Source: an uncultured Dehalococcoidia bacterium
GTDB taxonomy: Bacteria > Chloroflexota > Dehalococcoidia > Lucifugimonadales > CATOSD01
DNA: 64,000 bases
Direction: 5' to 3'
Assembly: GCA_951812395.1 (NCBI GenBank)
Contig: CATOSD010000001.1
Coordinates: 1,833,108-1,897,107 of the forward strand
The notes under the pieces are model-generated. The model had not been told where the DNA came from. It saw only the letters and a program-made list of their open reading frames with translations, and did not search any database. The stretch's first letter is position 1, and each line of letters begins with the position of its first letter. This document shows positions 48,802 through 57,039 of this stretch, piece after piece. The position numbers were made by a program, and so were the translations under genes.

Positions 48802-49971
48802 CTACTCGCCTACGTTCGCCTCCATCACGCGCATGGTGTTCTCGCCGAGTATCTTGCGAATGTCCGCCTCGGAGAACTCGCGCCTAAGCAACTCCTCGGT
48901 GATGGCCGGGAACTTGGAGCAGTCCTCCAGTCCGACGGGGCCGCCCGGGATGCCGTCGAAGTCAGACCCCAACCCCACGTGGTCCACTCCCGCTACCTTC
49001 GCGATGTGCTCTATGTGGTCCACCACGTCGGACAGCGTGGTTTGAGGCGCCTCGCTCCAGGACGCCATGCGCCGCGCCTGAATCTCGGCGCGCTGCTGAG
49101 CGACGTACTCCGGCGTGCCGGAGTAGTGGGCGATGGCCGAGCGGCGGGCAAACTTCTCTACTTCCTCTATCTCTTCCCAGGTCTCCACCTGTAGCCTCTC
49201 GAAGGCGAGCCTCGTTTCCTCGCCGACGAACGCGGGGAAGAAGTTGACGTTCACCACGCCGCCGTTCGTTGCCACCGCTCGCAGCATGTCGTCCTTCATG
49301 TTGCGCGGATGCTGGCAGATGGACCACGCCGAGGAGTGAGATGCCATGATCGGCTTGTCGGTCACCTCGATCGAGTCCCAGAAGGTCTTGTCGGACACAT
49401 GGGATATGTCCACCACCATACCCAACCGGTTCATCTCGCGGATCACGTCTCGCCCGAACAGGCTCAGACCGTTGTTGCGCACCGCGTCCGTCGAGGCGTC
49501 GGCCCAGTTGTTCGTGTTGAAGTGGGTCAGCGTGATGTACCGCATCCCGAGCTCCCAGTAGAGCCGTAGCACCGCCAGGCTGTCGTTGATGGCATGCCCG
49601 CCCTCGATGCACGGCACCGCGGCGTGCTTGCCCTCCGCCACGATGCGGCGGCAGTCGGCGGCGGTTAGCGCGATTTCCACGTCGTCGGGATTAGCCGCGC
49701 AGAACCGATTCAGACCGTCCAGGAGTTGCAGGCAGCGGTCCAGCGTGTTCTTTTCGGGAATCTCCTTCGCGGCAACGTAGCAGGACCACCACTGCACGCC
49801 CAGGTTGCCCTCCCTTATCCGCGGCAGGTCCAAGTGGCCCTTGCCGGTCGCAGTCGCCAGGTCATCCCCGTCGTCGGTCATGCGGCTTATCGTGTCGGCG
49901 TGAGTGTCCACAACAAGCGACGAAAAGTGTAGGTCGCGCGCGCGCTGGGCAATAGAATCTTGTGTTGCCAT
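48802..49971 (-). CDS. Membrane dipeptidase (peptidase M19), canonical
   Basis: This 389-residue zinc peptidase of the renal dipeptidase family has all expected metal ligands. These are HxD in VVDTHADTISRM, Glu in VPCIEGGHAI, His in VDISHVSDKTF and His in IMASHSSAWSI; VGLGSDFDGIPGG comes near the end. M19 enzymes cleave dipeptides, often with a C-terminal D-residue. GAGGAG lies 8 bases before the ATG. Two divergent M19-like paralogues follow upstream (50058 and 51363), all on the minus strand. Confidence 0.9.
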   Translation of the reverse strand: MATQDSIAQRARDLHFSSLVVDTHADTISRMTDDGDDLATATGKGHLDLPRIREGNLGVQWWSCYVAAKEIPEKNTLDRCLQLLDGLNRFCAANPDDVEIALTAADCRRIVAEGKHAAVPCIEGGHAINDSLAVLRLYWELGMRYITLTHFNTNNWADASTDAVRNNGLSLFGRDVIREMNRLGMVVDISHVSDKTFWDSIEVTDKPIMASHSSAWSICQHPRNMKDDMLRAVATNGGVVNVNFFPAFVGEETRLAFERLQVETWEEIEEVEKFARRSAIAHYSGTPEYVAQQRAEIQARRMASWSEAPQTTLSDVVDHIEHIAKVAGVDHVGLGSDFDGIPGGPVGLEDCSKFPAITEELLRREFSEADIRKILGENTMRVMEANVGE

Positions 49972-50000
49972 ATCACGTTCTCCTCGTCTACGAACAATCC

Positions 50001-50037
50001 CTTCCCACTCGATGGGGGAAGGCTAGGATGGGGGTGA
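50001..50037. repeat. REP-like intergenic repeat
   Basis: CCCTTCCCACTCGATGGGGG then AAGGCTAGGATGGGGGTGA lies between two M19-family genes. Confidence 0.6.
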
Positions 50038-50057
50038 ACTCCCGGCGCACCGCCCGC

Positions 50058-51257
50058 CTAGCCGACCACGTCGCGGAACACGCGAAGATAGTTCTGCCCC
50101 AGCAGCTTGCGCAGCTCATCCTCGTTGAAGCCGCGCTCGGCGAGCTTGACGGTCAGATTGGGCCAGTCGCTGAAGTCATCGTACCCCACGATGTTGTATT
50201 CGTCGGTGAGCCGGTGCTCGTCCAGCCTGAATCCGCTGAAGTTGAAAGTGCCGGGGCGCTCTCCGGGCATGTCGCTCGGCCACTCGATGAGCGATGAGGT
50301 CCGTGCGCCGGGCCCACCTTTGTCGGTGCCCACGCCCACGTGATCTATGCCCATCACGTCCACCAGGTGAACCACGTGGTCCACGAAGTCATCCAGCGTC
50401 GCCTCCGGGCTGGCCTGGATGAATCCCGGAATGATTACCACGCCGAAGAAGCCGCCCTGGTTGGCAATCGCCCTCGCCAGATCGTCGCTCTTACCACGGT
50501 CGTGGTAGGCCACGGCCGAGCTGGACGAGTGAGAGACTATGACCGGCGCAGTCGAGATTTCCATCGCGTCCCAGCCCACCTGCTCGCTGCAGTGGCTCAC
50601 GTCCACGATGATGTCCAGCTCGTTGAGGCGTTGTACTACGGCCTGCCCGAAGTACGTCAGGCCGCTCTTATGTATCTCGGTGCACCCGTCGCCGACTAGC
50701 GTTCCCAGGTTGTAGGTGAGCTGGCACATACGCAGGCCCATGTTGTGGAACAGGTCGATGCGCTCCAGCTTGTCGCTAAATGGCGTCGTGTCCTGGAAGT
50801 CGATGACCACCCCGTACTTGCCCTCGCGGTGGGCCCGCTCGATGTCCTCTGCCTTGCGCACCATCAGCATCCGATCGTCCATCGCGTCGATCATGGCGCG
50901 CGCCTGCGCAATGCCCGTGACTGACTTCTCGAACGCGGTATCAAACGGACCCGGCCCGGCGTAGGTACCGCCGGCAACGTTCACGCCGGAGGCGGCCCAC
51001 AGCCCCAGGTACTCCTCCCTGGCCGCCGCGTTCGTCTTTATCTCGTGCGTGGCCATCGCCTGTAGCAGCGGCGTCGCCTCGTTGCGCGTCATGCCCATGG
51101 CGTGGTACTCGTTTAGCGCCTCTCTCATGTTCTCGGTAAAGAGGAAGCCGCTGGTCAATGGCGGCTGCTGGCTGTCTACAACCAGCGTCTCGCCGTGAAG
51201 CTGCCGCGCCTCCTCTGCGCTAAGTACGGGGTTTCTCACGTTCTTCCGTTCTGCCAA
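50058..51257 (-). CDS. Divergent M19 peptidase-like protein, paralogue 1
   Basis: This 399-residue protein has a renal-dipeptidase fold, with VDVSHCSEQVGWDA and VIVSHSSSSAVAYHD carrying the later His ligands, and DHVGVGTDKGGPG. The first motif, normally HxD, reads VVDSQQPPLTSG, and the usual Glu segment reads VVIDFQDTTPF. Two metal positions therefore appear lost. Either it binds one metal differently or it has a new activity. The start is TTG at 51257 with AGGAGAAGAGAA upstream; the track start is too early. It is a near-duplicate of 51363-52559, pointing to tandem duplication. Confidence 0.8.
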   Translation of the reverse strand: MAERKNVRNPVLSAEEARQLHGETLVVDSQQPPLTSGFLFTENMREALNEYHAMGMTRNEATPLLQAMATHEIKTNAAAREEYLGLWAASGVNVAGGTYAGPGPFDTAFEKSVTGIAQARAMIDAMDDRMLMVRKAEDIERAHREGKYGVVIDFQDTTPFSDKLERIDLFHNMGLRMCQLTYNLGTLVGDGCTEIHKSGLTYFGQAVVQRLNELDIIVDVSHCSEQVGWDAMEISTAPVIVSHSSSSAVAYHDRGKSDDLARAIANQGGFFGVVIIPGFIQASPEATLDDFVDHVVHLVDVMGIDHVGVGTDKGGPGARTSSLIEWPSDMPGERPGTFNFSGFRLDEHRLTDEYNIVGYDDFSDWPNLTVKLAERGFNEDELRKLLGQNYLRVFRDVVG

Positions 51258-51282
51258 TTCTCTTCTCCTGCTTCCAACGGCC

Positions 51283-51340
51283 CGTCTCCCTCGATGGAGC
51301 GGGTAAGAGCCTGCCCTGAGCATGCCAAAGGGTTGAGTGT
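51283..51340. repeat. REP-like intergenic repeat, degenerate
   Basis: GTCTCCCTCGATGGAGCGGG followed by GCCTGCCCTGAGCATGCCAA lies between the two M19-like paralogues. Confidence 0.5.
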
Positions 51341-51362
51341 GCCCCCCGGCGCATCGCCCTCT

Positions 51363-52559
51363 CTACCCGACCACCTCGCGGAACACCCGCAGGTAATTCT
51401 GCCCCAGCAGCTTGCGCAACTCGTCCTCGTTGAACCCGCGCTCGGCCAGCTTGACGGTCAGGTTGGGCCAGTCGCTGAAGTCGTCGTACCCAACGATGTG
51501 GTACTCGTTCGATATCCGGTGCTCATCCCTGAATCCGCTGTAGTTGAACACGCCCGGACGCTCTGTGGGCATGTCGCTTGGCCACTCGATCAGGGAATCC
51601 GTGCCCGGCCCAGGGCCGGCCTTGTCGGTGCCCACGCCCACGTGGTCTATGCCCATAACGTCCACAAGATGGACCACGTGGTCGACGAAGTCGTCGAGAG
51701 TCGCTTCCGGGGTCGTCTGAATGAAGCCTGGAATAATCACCACGCCGAAGAAGCCGCCCTGGTTGGCAATGGCCCTGGCGAGTTCGTCGCTCTTGCCCCT
51801 GTCGTGGTAGGCGATTGCGGCGCTGCACGAGTGCGACACGATCACCGGCGACGTGGATATCTCCATCGCGTCCCAGCCCACCTGCTCGCTGCAGTGGCTC
51901 ACGTCCACGATGATGTCCAGCTCGTTGAGACGCTGCACCACCGCCTGGCCGAAGTACGTCAGGCCGCTCTTGTGGATCTCCGTGCAGCCGTCGCCCACCA
52001 GCGTGCCCAGGTTGTAGGTGAGCTGGCACATCCGCAGGCCCATGTTGTGGAACAGGTCGATGCGCTCCAATTTGTCGCTGAAGGGCGTCGTCTCCTGGAA
52101 GTCGATGACCACCCCGTACTTGCCCTCGCGGTGGGCGCGTTCGATGTCTTCCGCCTTGCGCACCATCAACATCCGGTCGTCCATCGCGTCGATCATGGCC
52201 CGCGCCTGCGCGATGCCGGTGATGGACTTCTCGAACGCCGTGTCGAACGGCCCAGGCCCGGCGTAGGTGCCGCCTGCGACGTTCACGCCGGACGCGGCCC
52301 ACAGTCCCAGGTACTGCTCCCTGGCCGCGGCGTTGGTCTTGACCTCGTGGGTGGCCATGGACTGGAGCAGCGGGGTCGCCTCGTTGCGCGTCATGCCCAT
52401 GGCGTGGTACTCGTTCAGCGCCTCCCGCATGTTCTCGGTGAACAGGAAGCCGTTTGTCACCGGCGGCTGCTGGCTGTCTATCACCAGCGCCTCGCTGTGT
52501 AGCTGCCGCGCCTCCTCGGCGCTCAGCACGGCATTTCTAACGTTCGTGCGTGTTGCCAA
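51363..52559 (-). CDS. Divergent M19 peptidase-like protein, paralogue 2
   Basis: This 398-residue tandem paralogue of the preceding gene differs mainly at scattered positions near both ends. It has VIDSQQPPVTNG in place of the HxD motif and VVIDFQETTPF in place of the Glu motif, but retains VDVSHCSEQ and VIVSHSCSAAIAYHD. The shared loss of the same two ligand motifs in both copies predates their duplication and suggests selection for an altered site. The start is TTG at 52559 with GGAGAAGAGAA upstream. It lies downstream of the D-aminoacylase gene on the same strand. Confidence 0.8.
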   Translation of the reverse strand: MATRTNVRNAVLSAEEARQLHSEALVIDSQQPPVTNGFLFTENMREALNEYHAMGMTRNEATPLLQSMATHEVKTNAAAREQYLGLWAASGVNVAGGTYAGPGPFDTAFEKSITGIAQARAMIDAMDDRMLMVRKAEDIERAHREGKYGVVIDFQETTPFSDKLERIDLFHNMGLRMCQLTYNLGTLVGDGCTEIHKSGLTYFGQAVVQRLNELDIIVDVSHCSEQVGWDAMEISTSPVIVSHSCSAAIAYHDRGKSDELARAIANQGGFFGVVIIPGFIQTTPEATLDDFVDHVVHLVDVMGIDHVGVGTDKAGPGPGTDSLIEWPSDMPTERPGVFNYSGFRDEHRISNEYHIVGYDDFSDWPNLTVKLAERGFNEDELRKLLGQNYLRVFREVVG

Positions 52560-52588
52560 TTCTCTTCTCCTTGCCCGCTTACGACATC

Positions 52589-52617
52589 CCGTCTCCCTCA
52601 AGTAGGAGGAAGGGCTG
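52589..52617. repeat. Degenerate REP-like repeat
   Basis: CCGTCTCCCTCAAGTAGGAG then GAAGGGCTGAC is a short half-copy of the repeat, just past the D-aminoacylase stop. Confidence 0.4.
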
Positions 52618-52622
52618 ACGGA

Positions 52623-54215
52623 CTAATCTGAAAAATCGCGTATCACCTGCCCAGGCGTTTGCCCCGTGTACTCCCCGTTCTCGACCGCCAGCACGCCGTT
52701 GACAGCCACGTGGGGCACGCCCACCGGGTAGCTGTGCGGCGCCTCGAACGTGGCCGTATCGGTCACCGTGCCCGGGTCGAGCGCCACCAGGTCGGCGGCG
52801 AATCCGGGTGCGATGCGGCCCCTGCGCGTCAGCCCCAGTCGCTGCGCCGGCAGCGTGGTCATCTTGCGAATCGCCTCGGGCAGCGACACCAGCCCGCGCT
52901 CGCGCTGGTAGTGCGCCAGGTAGCGCGGATTCGTGCCGTAGCTGCGCGGATGCGGCAGACCCTGGGACAGCACGCCCTCCGCGGACAGCGAGGTGCCGTC
53001 GGAGGCGACCGAGATTAGCGTATGCTTCGCTATCGTCTCCACGTCGTCCTCTTGCATCCCGTGGCTAATGACGGACGCCTCGGCCTCGTAGTACAGGCTC
53101 AGCACCGCCTCCTCGGGCGACACCTCCGTGTCGGTGGCGATCTCGCCAACCGTCATGCCCTCGTAGCGTTCCTGGGGCACGTACCTGGCGATGACCGTCG
53201 CGTCCGGCCCGCGCCCCACGTCGAATCGAGTGGCGATGTCGGCCAGCATCCGGTCCCGCTGCGCCGCGTCGGCCATGCGCCGCAGCGTGGCGTCGCGTCC
53301 GCCGGACAGCGCCCAGCGCGGGAACATTGCGCCGGTGAGCGACGTGCTGGAGGCCGTGTAGGGATACTGATCGCCCGCGACGTCGATGCCCTCGCGCCGG
53401 GCCTCCTCGAAGATCGAAAGCGCGTCCGCCGCGCGCCCCCACATCAGGTCGCCGATGCACTTGACGTGGGAGATCTGCACGCGCACGCCTGTCCTGCGGC
53501 CCACCTCGATCGCCTCGTTGATGGCGACGAACAGGCCTACCGTGCCCGCGCCCTCGTCGCGCATGTGCGTGGAGTAGACGCGGCCCCTGTTGGCGGCCTC
53601 CTGGGCCAGCGCGATCACCTCATCCAGCCGCGCGTAGTTGCCCGGCGCATAGAACAGGCCCGTCGAAAGCCCCATCGCGCCCGCGTCCAGGCACTCGCCA
53701 ACCAGCCCGGCCATCCTGTCCAACTCGTCACCGGTGGGCGCGCGGTCCTCCTGGCCCACGATGCAGGTGCGTATGGTGCCGTGTCCCACCTGAAACGCGA
53801 CGTTGAGCGTCGAGCCGGCGCGCTCCACGGCGTCGATGTAGCCGCCGAAGTCGGTCCAGTCCGGCTCGAAAATGTCCGTGTAGGCGGACATCCGGCTGCG
53901 GAACTGCTCCTCGGCCTCCCCGATGAGCGGGGCGCAGAAGCTCATGCCGCAGTTGCCGGTAAGCTCCAGCGTCACGCCCTGCCGCACCTTGCTCTGTGCG
54001 GTCGGGTCCAGCAGAAACGACAGGTCGCTGTGCGTGTGTAGGTCGATGAACCCCGGCGTGATCGCCAGCCCCGCCGCGTCGATAGTCTTGGCGGACTCGC
54101 CCTCGACGCGGCCGATAGCGGCAATCTCGCCGTCCTTGACTGCAACGTCCGCCGTGTACGCGGGGCTGCCCGTGCCGTCAATGACCGAGCCGTTCCTGAA
54201 AACGAGGTCGAACAC
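52623..54215 (-). CDS. N-acyl-D-amino-acid deacylase (D-aminoacylase family)
   Basis: This 530-residue amidohydrolase has the family motifs: PGFIDLHTHSDLSFLL (HxH), GNCGMSFCAP (bridging Cys), STHMRDEG, VQISHVKCIG, a YPYTASST loop and SVASDGTSL. It releases D-amino acids from N-acyl forms, or acts on related amides. I start at a GTG (54215) preceded by GGAGGTGA; the track start is inside the amidase gene. The GTG shares its G with the TAG stop of the amidase (TAGTG), so translation is coupled. Confidence 0.9.
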   Translation of the reverse strand: MFDLVFRNGSVIDGTGSPAYTADVAVKDGEIAAIGRVEGESAKTIDAAGLAITPGFIDLHTHSDLSFLLDPTAQSKVRQGVTLELTGNCGMSFCAPLIGEAEEQFRSRMSAYTDIFEPDWTDFGGYIDAVERAGSTLNVAFQVGHGTIRTCIVGQEDRAPTGDELDRMAGLVGECLDAGAMGLSTGLFYAPGNYARLDEVIALAQEAANRGRVYSTHMRDEGAGTVGLFVAINEAIEVGRRTGVRVQISHVKCIGDLMWGRAADALSIFEEARREGIDVAGDQYPYTASSTSLTGAMFPRWALSGGRDATLRRMADAAQRDRMLADIATRFDVGRGPDATVIARYVPQERYEGMTVGEIATDTEVSPEEAVLSLYYEAEASVISHGMQEDDVETIAKHTLISVASDGTSLSAEGVLSQGLPHPRSYGTNPRYLAHYQRERGLVSLPEAIRKMTTLPAQRLGLTRRGRIAPGFAADLVALDPGTVTDTATFEAPHSYPVGVPHVAVNGVLAVENGEYTGQTPGQVIRDFSD

Positions 54216-55645
54216 TAGCTCACCTCCGGCAGCTTGTCGGCCCACGGCCTGGCGGCCTCGAATGCCGCGGACGCCGCGAGCACCGTCTCCTCGTCCTTCC
54301 TGCGCCCGATGATGTGCAGTCCCAGCGGCAGCCCGTCGGACGAGAATCCGCACGGCGCGCTGGCCGCCGGGTTGCCGGTGCGGTTGAACAGCGCGGTGAA
54401 GGGCGAGTAGCCGAAGCCGGTGACGTCGCGCCCGTCGATGACCTTGGGCGCCTCGCCGCAATCGAAGGCCGGCACTGCCAGCGTGGGCGTGAGCAGCAGG
54501 TCGTACCGCGAGAAGTAGTCCGCCACGTATGCCCGCATCTTCTCAAGCTCGCACAGCGCGTGGCCGTAGTCCTGCGCCGAAATGGTCTTGCTATGGGCGA
54601 TGGCCCTGCGCACGTTGGGCATCAGCATGTCGGGGTCGCGCTCGTAGAGCTCGCCATACTGCACGTATGTCATTGGCCCAAGGTTGTCCGCCCAAGCGCT
54701 CATCGCCTCCAGATCGATGTCGAACGGCGCGTCCTCGATGTCTGCGCCCAGTTCGCCGAACACCTGCGCGGCCCGCTCGGCGGCCTCCCGCGCCTCGGGG
54801 TCGACAGCGGCCGAGCCGCCGAAGTCGGCGCTCCAGCCGATGCGCAGGCCGGCCACGCCCCGTTCGAGCGCCGCGGCGTAGTCTGCCGGCTCGTCCTGTA
54901 TCGTGCCGTGTTCCGCCTCGGCGTGCGGCCCGGACAGCACCTGCAGCAGCAGCGCCGAGTCTCGCACGGTGCGCGACATCGGCCCCATGCACGAGAAGTT
55001 GACCGGATGCCAGCTTGCGAGTCCGACGTTCAGTCTCGGCACGCGGCCCTGTGTGGCCTTGATGCCGTAGATGCCGCAGAACGCGCTCGGTATGCGAATC
55101 GAGCCGCCGCCGTCGCTGCCCTGCGCCACGGCGTTCATGCCGGACGCGATGGAGCTGCCGGTGCCGCCGCTGGAGCCGCCGCTCACCCTTGCCGGATTCC
55201 ACGGGTTGCGGCAGTCGTCGCCGAGCTTGTTCTCGGTGGTGCCGGACATCCCGAACTCCGGCGTGTTCGTCTTGCCCAGGATGATCATGCCCGCCTCTTT
55301 CATGCGGCGGACGCCAAGCTGGTCGTAGTCCGGCACGTGGTCCTTGAAGAAGAGCGAGCCGCGCGTGGTGCGGACTCCCTCGGTGGGTTCCAGGTCCTTG
55401 ATCGACGTGGGAATCCCGTGCAGGGGGCCGACCTCGTCGCCTCGTGCGACCGCTGCCTCCGCCTCTCGCGCGGCGGCCAGCGCCTCGTCCGCGGTAACGG
55501 TCAGAAAGGCGTTGAGCGTCGGATTGAGCTCCTCTATACGGCGAAGGCTGATCTCGGTCAGCTCTACCGGCGAGACCTCTTTGGCGCGCACCATCCGGTT
55601 CAATTCATACGCCGGAGTGAAGGCGATATCCCGCTCTCTGGTCAT
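54215..55645 (-). CDS. Amidase (amidase signature family)
   Basis: This 476-residue enzyme has the Ser-cisSer-Lys triad. Lys is in HGIPTSIKDLEPTEG, cis-Ser and nucleophile Ser lie in the SGGSSGGTGSSIASG and GSDGGGSIRIPSAFCG segments. The family hydrolyses diverse amides; GatA-like activity is less likely because no gatB/C neighbours are present. The ATG at 55645 follows GGGGGTC; the track start at 55726 is too far upstream. It is the first gene of the minus-strand D-amino-acid/amide operon. Confidence 0.9.
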   Translation of the reverse strand: MTRERDIAFTPAYELNRMVRAKEVSPVELTEISLRRIEELNPTLNAFLTVTADEALAAAREAEAAVARGDEVGPLHGIPTSIKDLEPTEGVRTTRGSLFFKDHVPDYDQLGVRRMKEAGMIILGKTNTPEFGMSGTTENKLGDDCRNPWNPARVSGGSSGGTGSSIASGMNAVAQGSDGGGSIRIPSAFCGIYGIKATQGRVPRLNVGLASWHPVNFSCMGPMSRTVRDSALLLQVLSGPHAEAEHGTIQDEPADYAAALERGVAGLRIGWSADFGGSAAVDPEAREAAERAAQVFGELGADIEDAPFDIDLEAMSAWADNLGPMTYVQYGELYERDPDMLMPNVRRAIAHSKTISAQDYGHALCELEKMRAYVADYFSRYDLLLTPTLAVPAFDCGEAPKVIDGRDVTGFGYSPFTALFNRTGNPAASAPCGFSSDGLPLGLHIIGRRKDEETVLAASAAFEAARPWADKLPEVS

Positions 55646-55725
55646 GGCAAGACCCCCTGTCTCAGAATGGGGTAAGCATAGCACAAGTGGGGGTGTGGGG
55701 TGGGAAATCATTGGCGGACGGCGCA

Positions 55726-55743
55726 AGTGGTATCATCACCACT
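55726..55743. promoter_or_regulatory. Palindromic operator overlapping a -10 box upstream of higA-like gene
   Basis: AGTGGT-ATCATC-ACCACT is a perfect 6-bp inverted repeat overlapping TATCAT (55731), about 30 bases before the antitoxin ATG. Its position suits autorepression by the encoded HTH protein. Confidence 0.5.
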
Positions 55744-55773
55744 GAGCCGTGAAAAATTGCTGGGAGTCTAGCC

Positions 55774-56043
55774 ATGAGCGTGAGCAACGGAATGAGGCCG
55801 GTACACCCCGTAGAGATTCTGAGGGAGGAACTCGATGAGCTCGGGTTGTCGGCCAACGCGCTGGTCAAGGCTCTGGACGTGCCTGCGAATCGAATCACGG
55901 CGATCCTGAATGGGCGGCGTGGCGTGACGGCCGATACGGTTCTGCGCCTGGCGCGTTACTTAGGCACCACACCTCAACTCTGGATGAACCTCCTACAGTC
56001 GTTCGAGCTTCGCGTAGCAGAGCTAGAAGGGGAAGAAGATTGA
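55774..56043 (+). CDS. HigA/VapI-type antitoxin or XRE regulator, orphan
   Basis: This 89-residue protein starts RPVHPVEILREELDELGLS and has a helix-turn-helix (LVKALDVPANRITAILNGRR, VTADTVLRLARYLGTTPQLW). That is the exact layout of HigA antitoxins. HigA normally follows the HigB toxin gene, but the bases upstream hold only a promoter/operator and the divergent amidase. The following region holds an unrelated gene on the other strand, so no toxin partner is visible. It may act as a regulator or anti-addiction factor. Confidence 0.85.
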   Translation: MSVSNGMRPVHPVEILREELDELGLSANALVKALDVPANRITAILNGRRGVTADTVLRLARYLGTTPQLWMNLLQSFELRVAELEGEED

Positions 56044-56200
56044 GGAGCGGGTCCAGCTACGGGAGGCGGCGCAAGCGGGCAGCGGTTGATACAGTGGCGG
56101 AGCAGTGGAATTCAAAGATTTTTCTGCCTACCCTTTCGCCCAAACCGGTACACATCAAACGGGAAGAGTGTGCAAGACGCAGACCCCTCCTGCACTATGT

Positions 56201-56881
56201 TCAGTAGGTGTAAGAGTCCGCTAGGCGTCGGATAGGGTGGTTGGGGTTGTCGGCCACTTCCAGACCCGCTACTTGTTGTACCATATGGCGTTCTAGGTCG
56301 CGGTCAACTACCCACCACTGTTGGTTTGCCCGTAGGCACAAGTACTCCGGCACATCCTGTTGGTCGGCGGTTATTTCGCTCTCCCAGTATTGCCACTGCG
56401 CGTATGTGGGTTTAGGCACGCTCCGGAACGTTAACGTCCCAGAGGTGCGGTCAAGTATGCCGGTTGAGTAATCACCTTCCGTAGGGTTGGCAATTGACCC
56501 GTACTCAGCCCTGTAGGTATCGTCGCTTAGCAGACTTACGACGACCTTTCGATTGGGAGTTGGCTCGCCAAACCTTACGCGCGCCGCCCAATCGTTGATC
56601 GTCGGTAGGTCAACGTTGCCGATATCCGCAACCTTGCTGATATATAGCGCCACAATGGACTCGCCGGTTCGGGCGTCTTCCTGCCCATCTACCCTCACGA
56701 TCAACTCCATTTTGGGGTTGGGGTCGCCGCAGAAGGGGCAAACCTCACAGCGCGAATGCCTATCCATAAGGAGTCCGCAGAGGGCAAGGAGGGCGTGGTG
56801 TTTCACGTACGGTAGGTCTGTGGAGACAAACGGGATGGCTTCAGGTTGGGCAGCAGGTCTATTGCGCCTGAAGAATCGCAA
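56201..56881 (-). CDS. Hypothetical protein with a CxxCxxC cluster
   Basis: This 226-residue soluble protein has a basic N-terminus (MRFFRRNRPAA) and a Cys cluster (CEVCPFCGDPNPKMEL) that could bind zinc or another metal. Beta-strand-rich stretches follow (VALYISKVADIG, KVVVSLLSDDTYRAEYG) and a Trp-rich C-terminal part. I do not recognise the family. It lies alone between the orphan antitoxin and the IS1380 pair. Confidence 0.6.
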   Translation of the reverse strand: MRFFRRNRPAAQPEAIPFVSTDLPYVKHHALLALCGLLMDRHSRCEVCPFCGDPNPKMELIVRVDGQEDARTGESIVALYISKVADIGNVDLPTINDWAARVRFGEPTPNRKVVVSLLSDDTYRAEYGSIANPTEGDYSTGILDRTSGTLTFRSVPKPTYAQWQYWESEITADQQDVPEYLCLRANQQWWVVDRDLERHMVQQVAGLEVADNPNHPIRRLADSYTY

Positions 56882-57039
56882 AACGACCTCCTAGTGTAGT
56901 GGGGGCGGTATGCTTCGGAAAGAGAAGGAGAGCCTCCCTCTTTGCAGCCAGTTCAGAAAGACCCTCGTTTACGACGGGCTCACGTGCCCAACAGCCAGCT
57001 TAGGTTACGGAGCTTCCCTAACGCAAGAGTGTAAGAGGC

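Noticed and set aside
54314-55675. 453-residue plus-strand ORF opposite the amidase
   Set aside because: It is a high-GC shadow frame; the amidase on the other strand has complete catalytic motifs.
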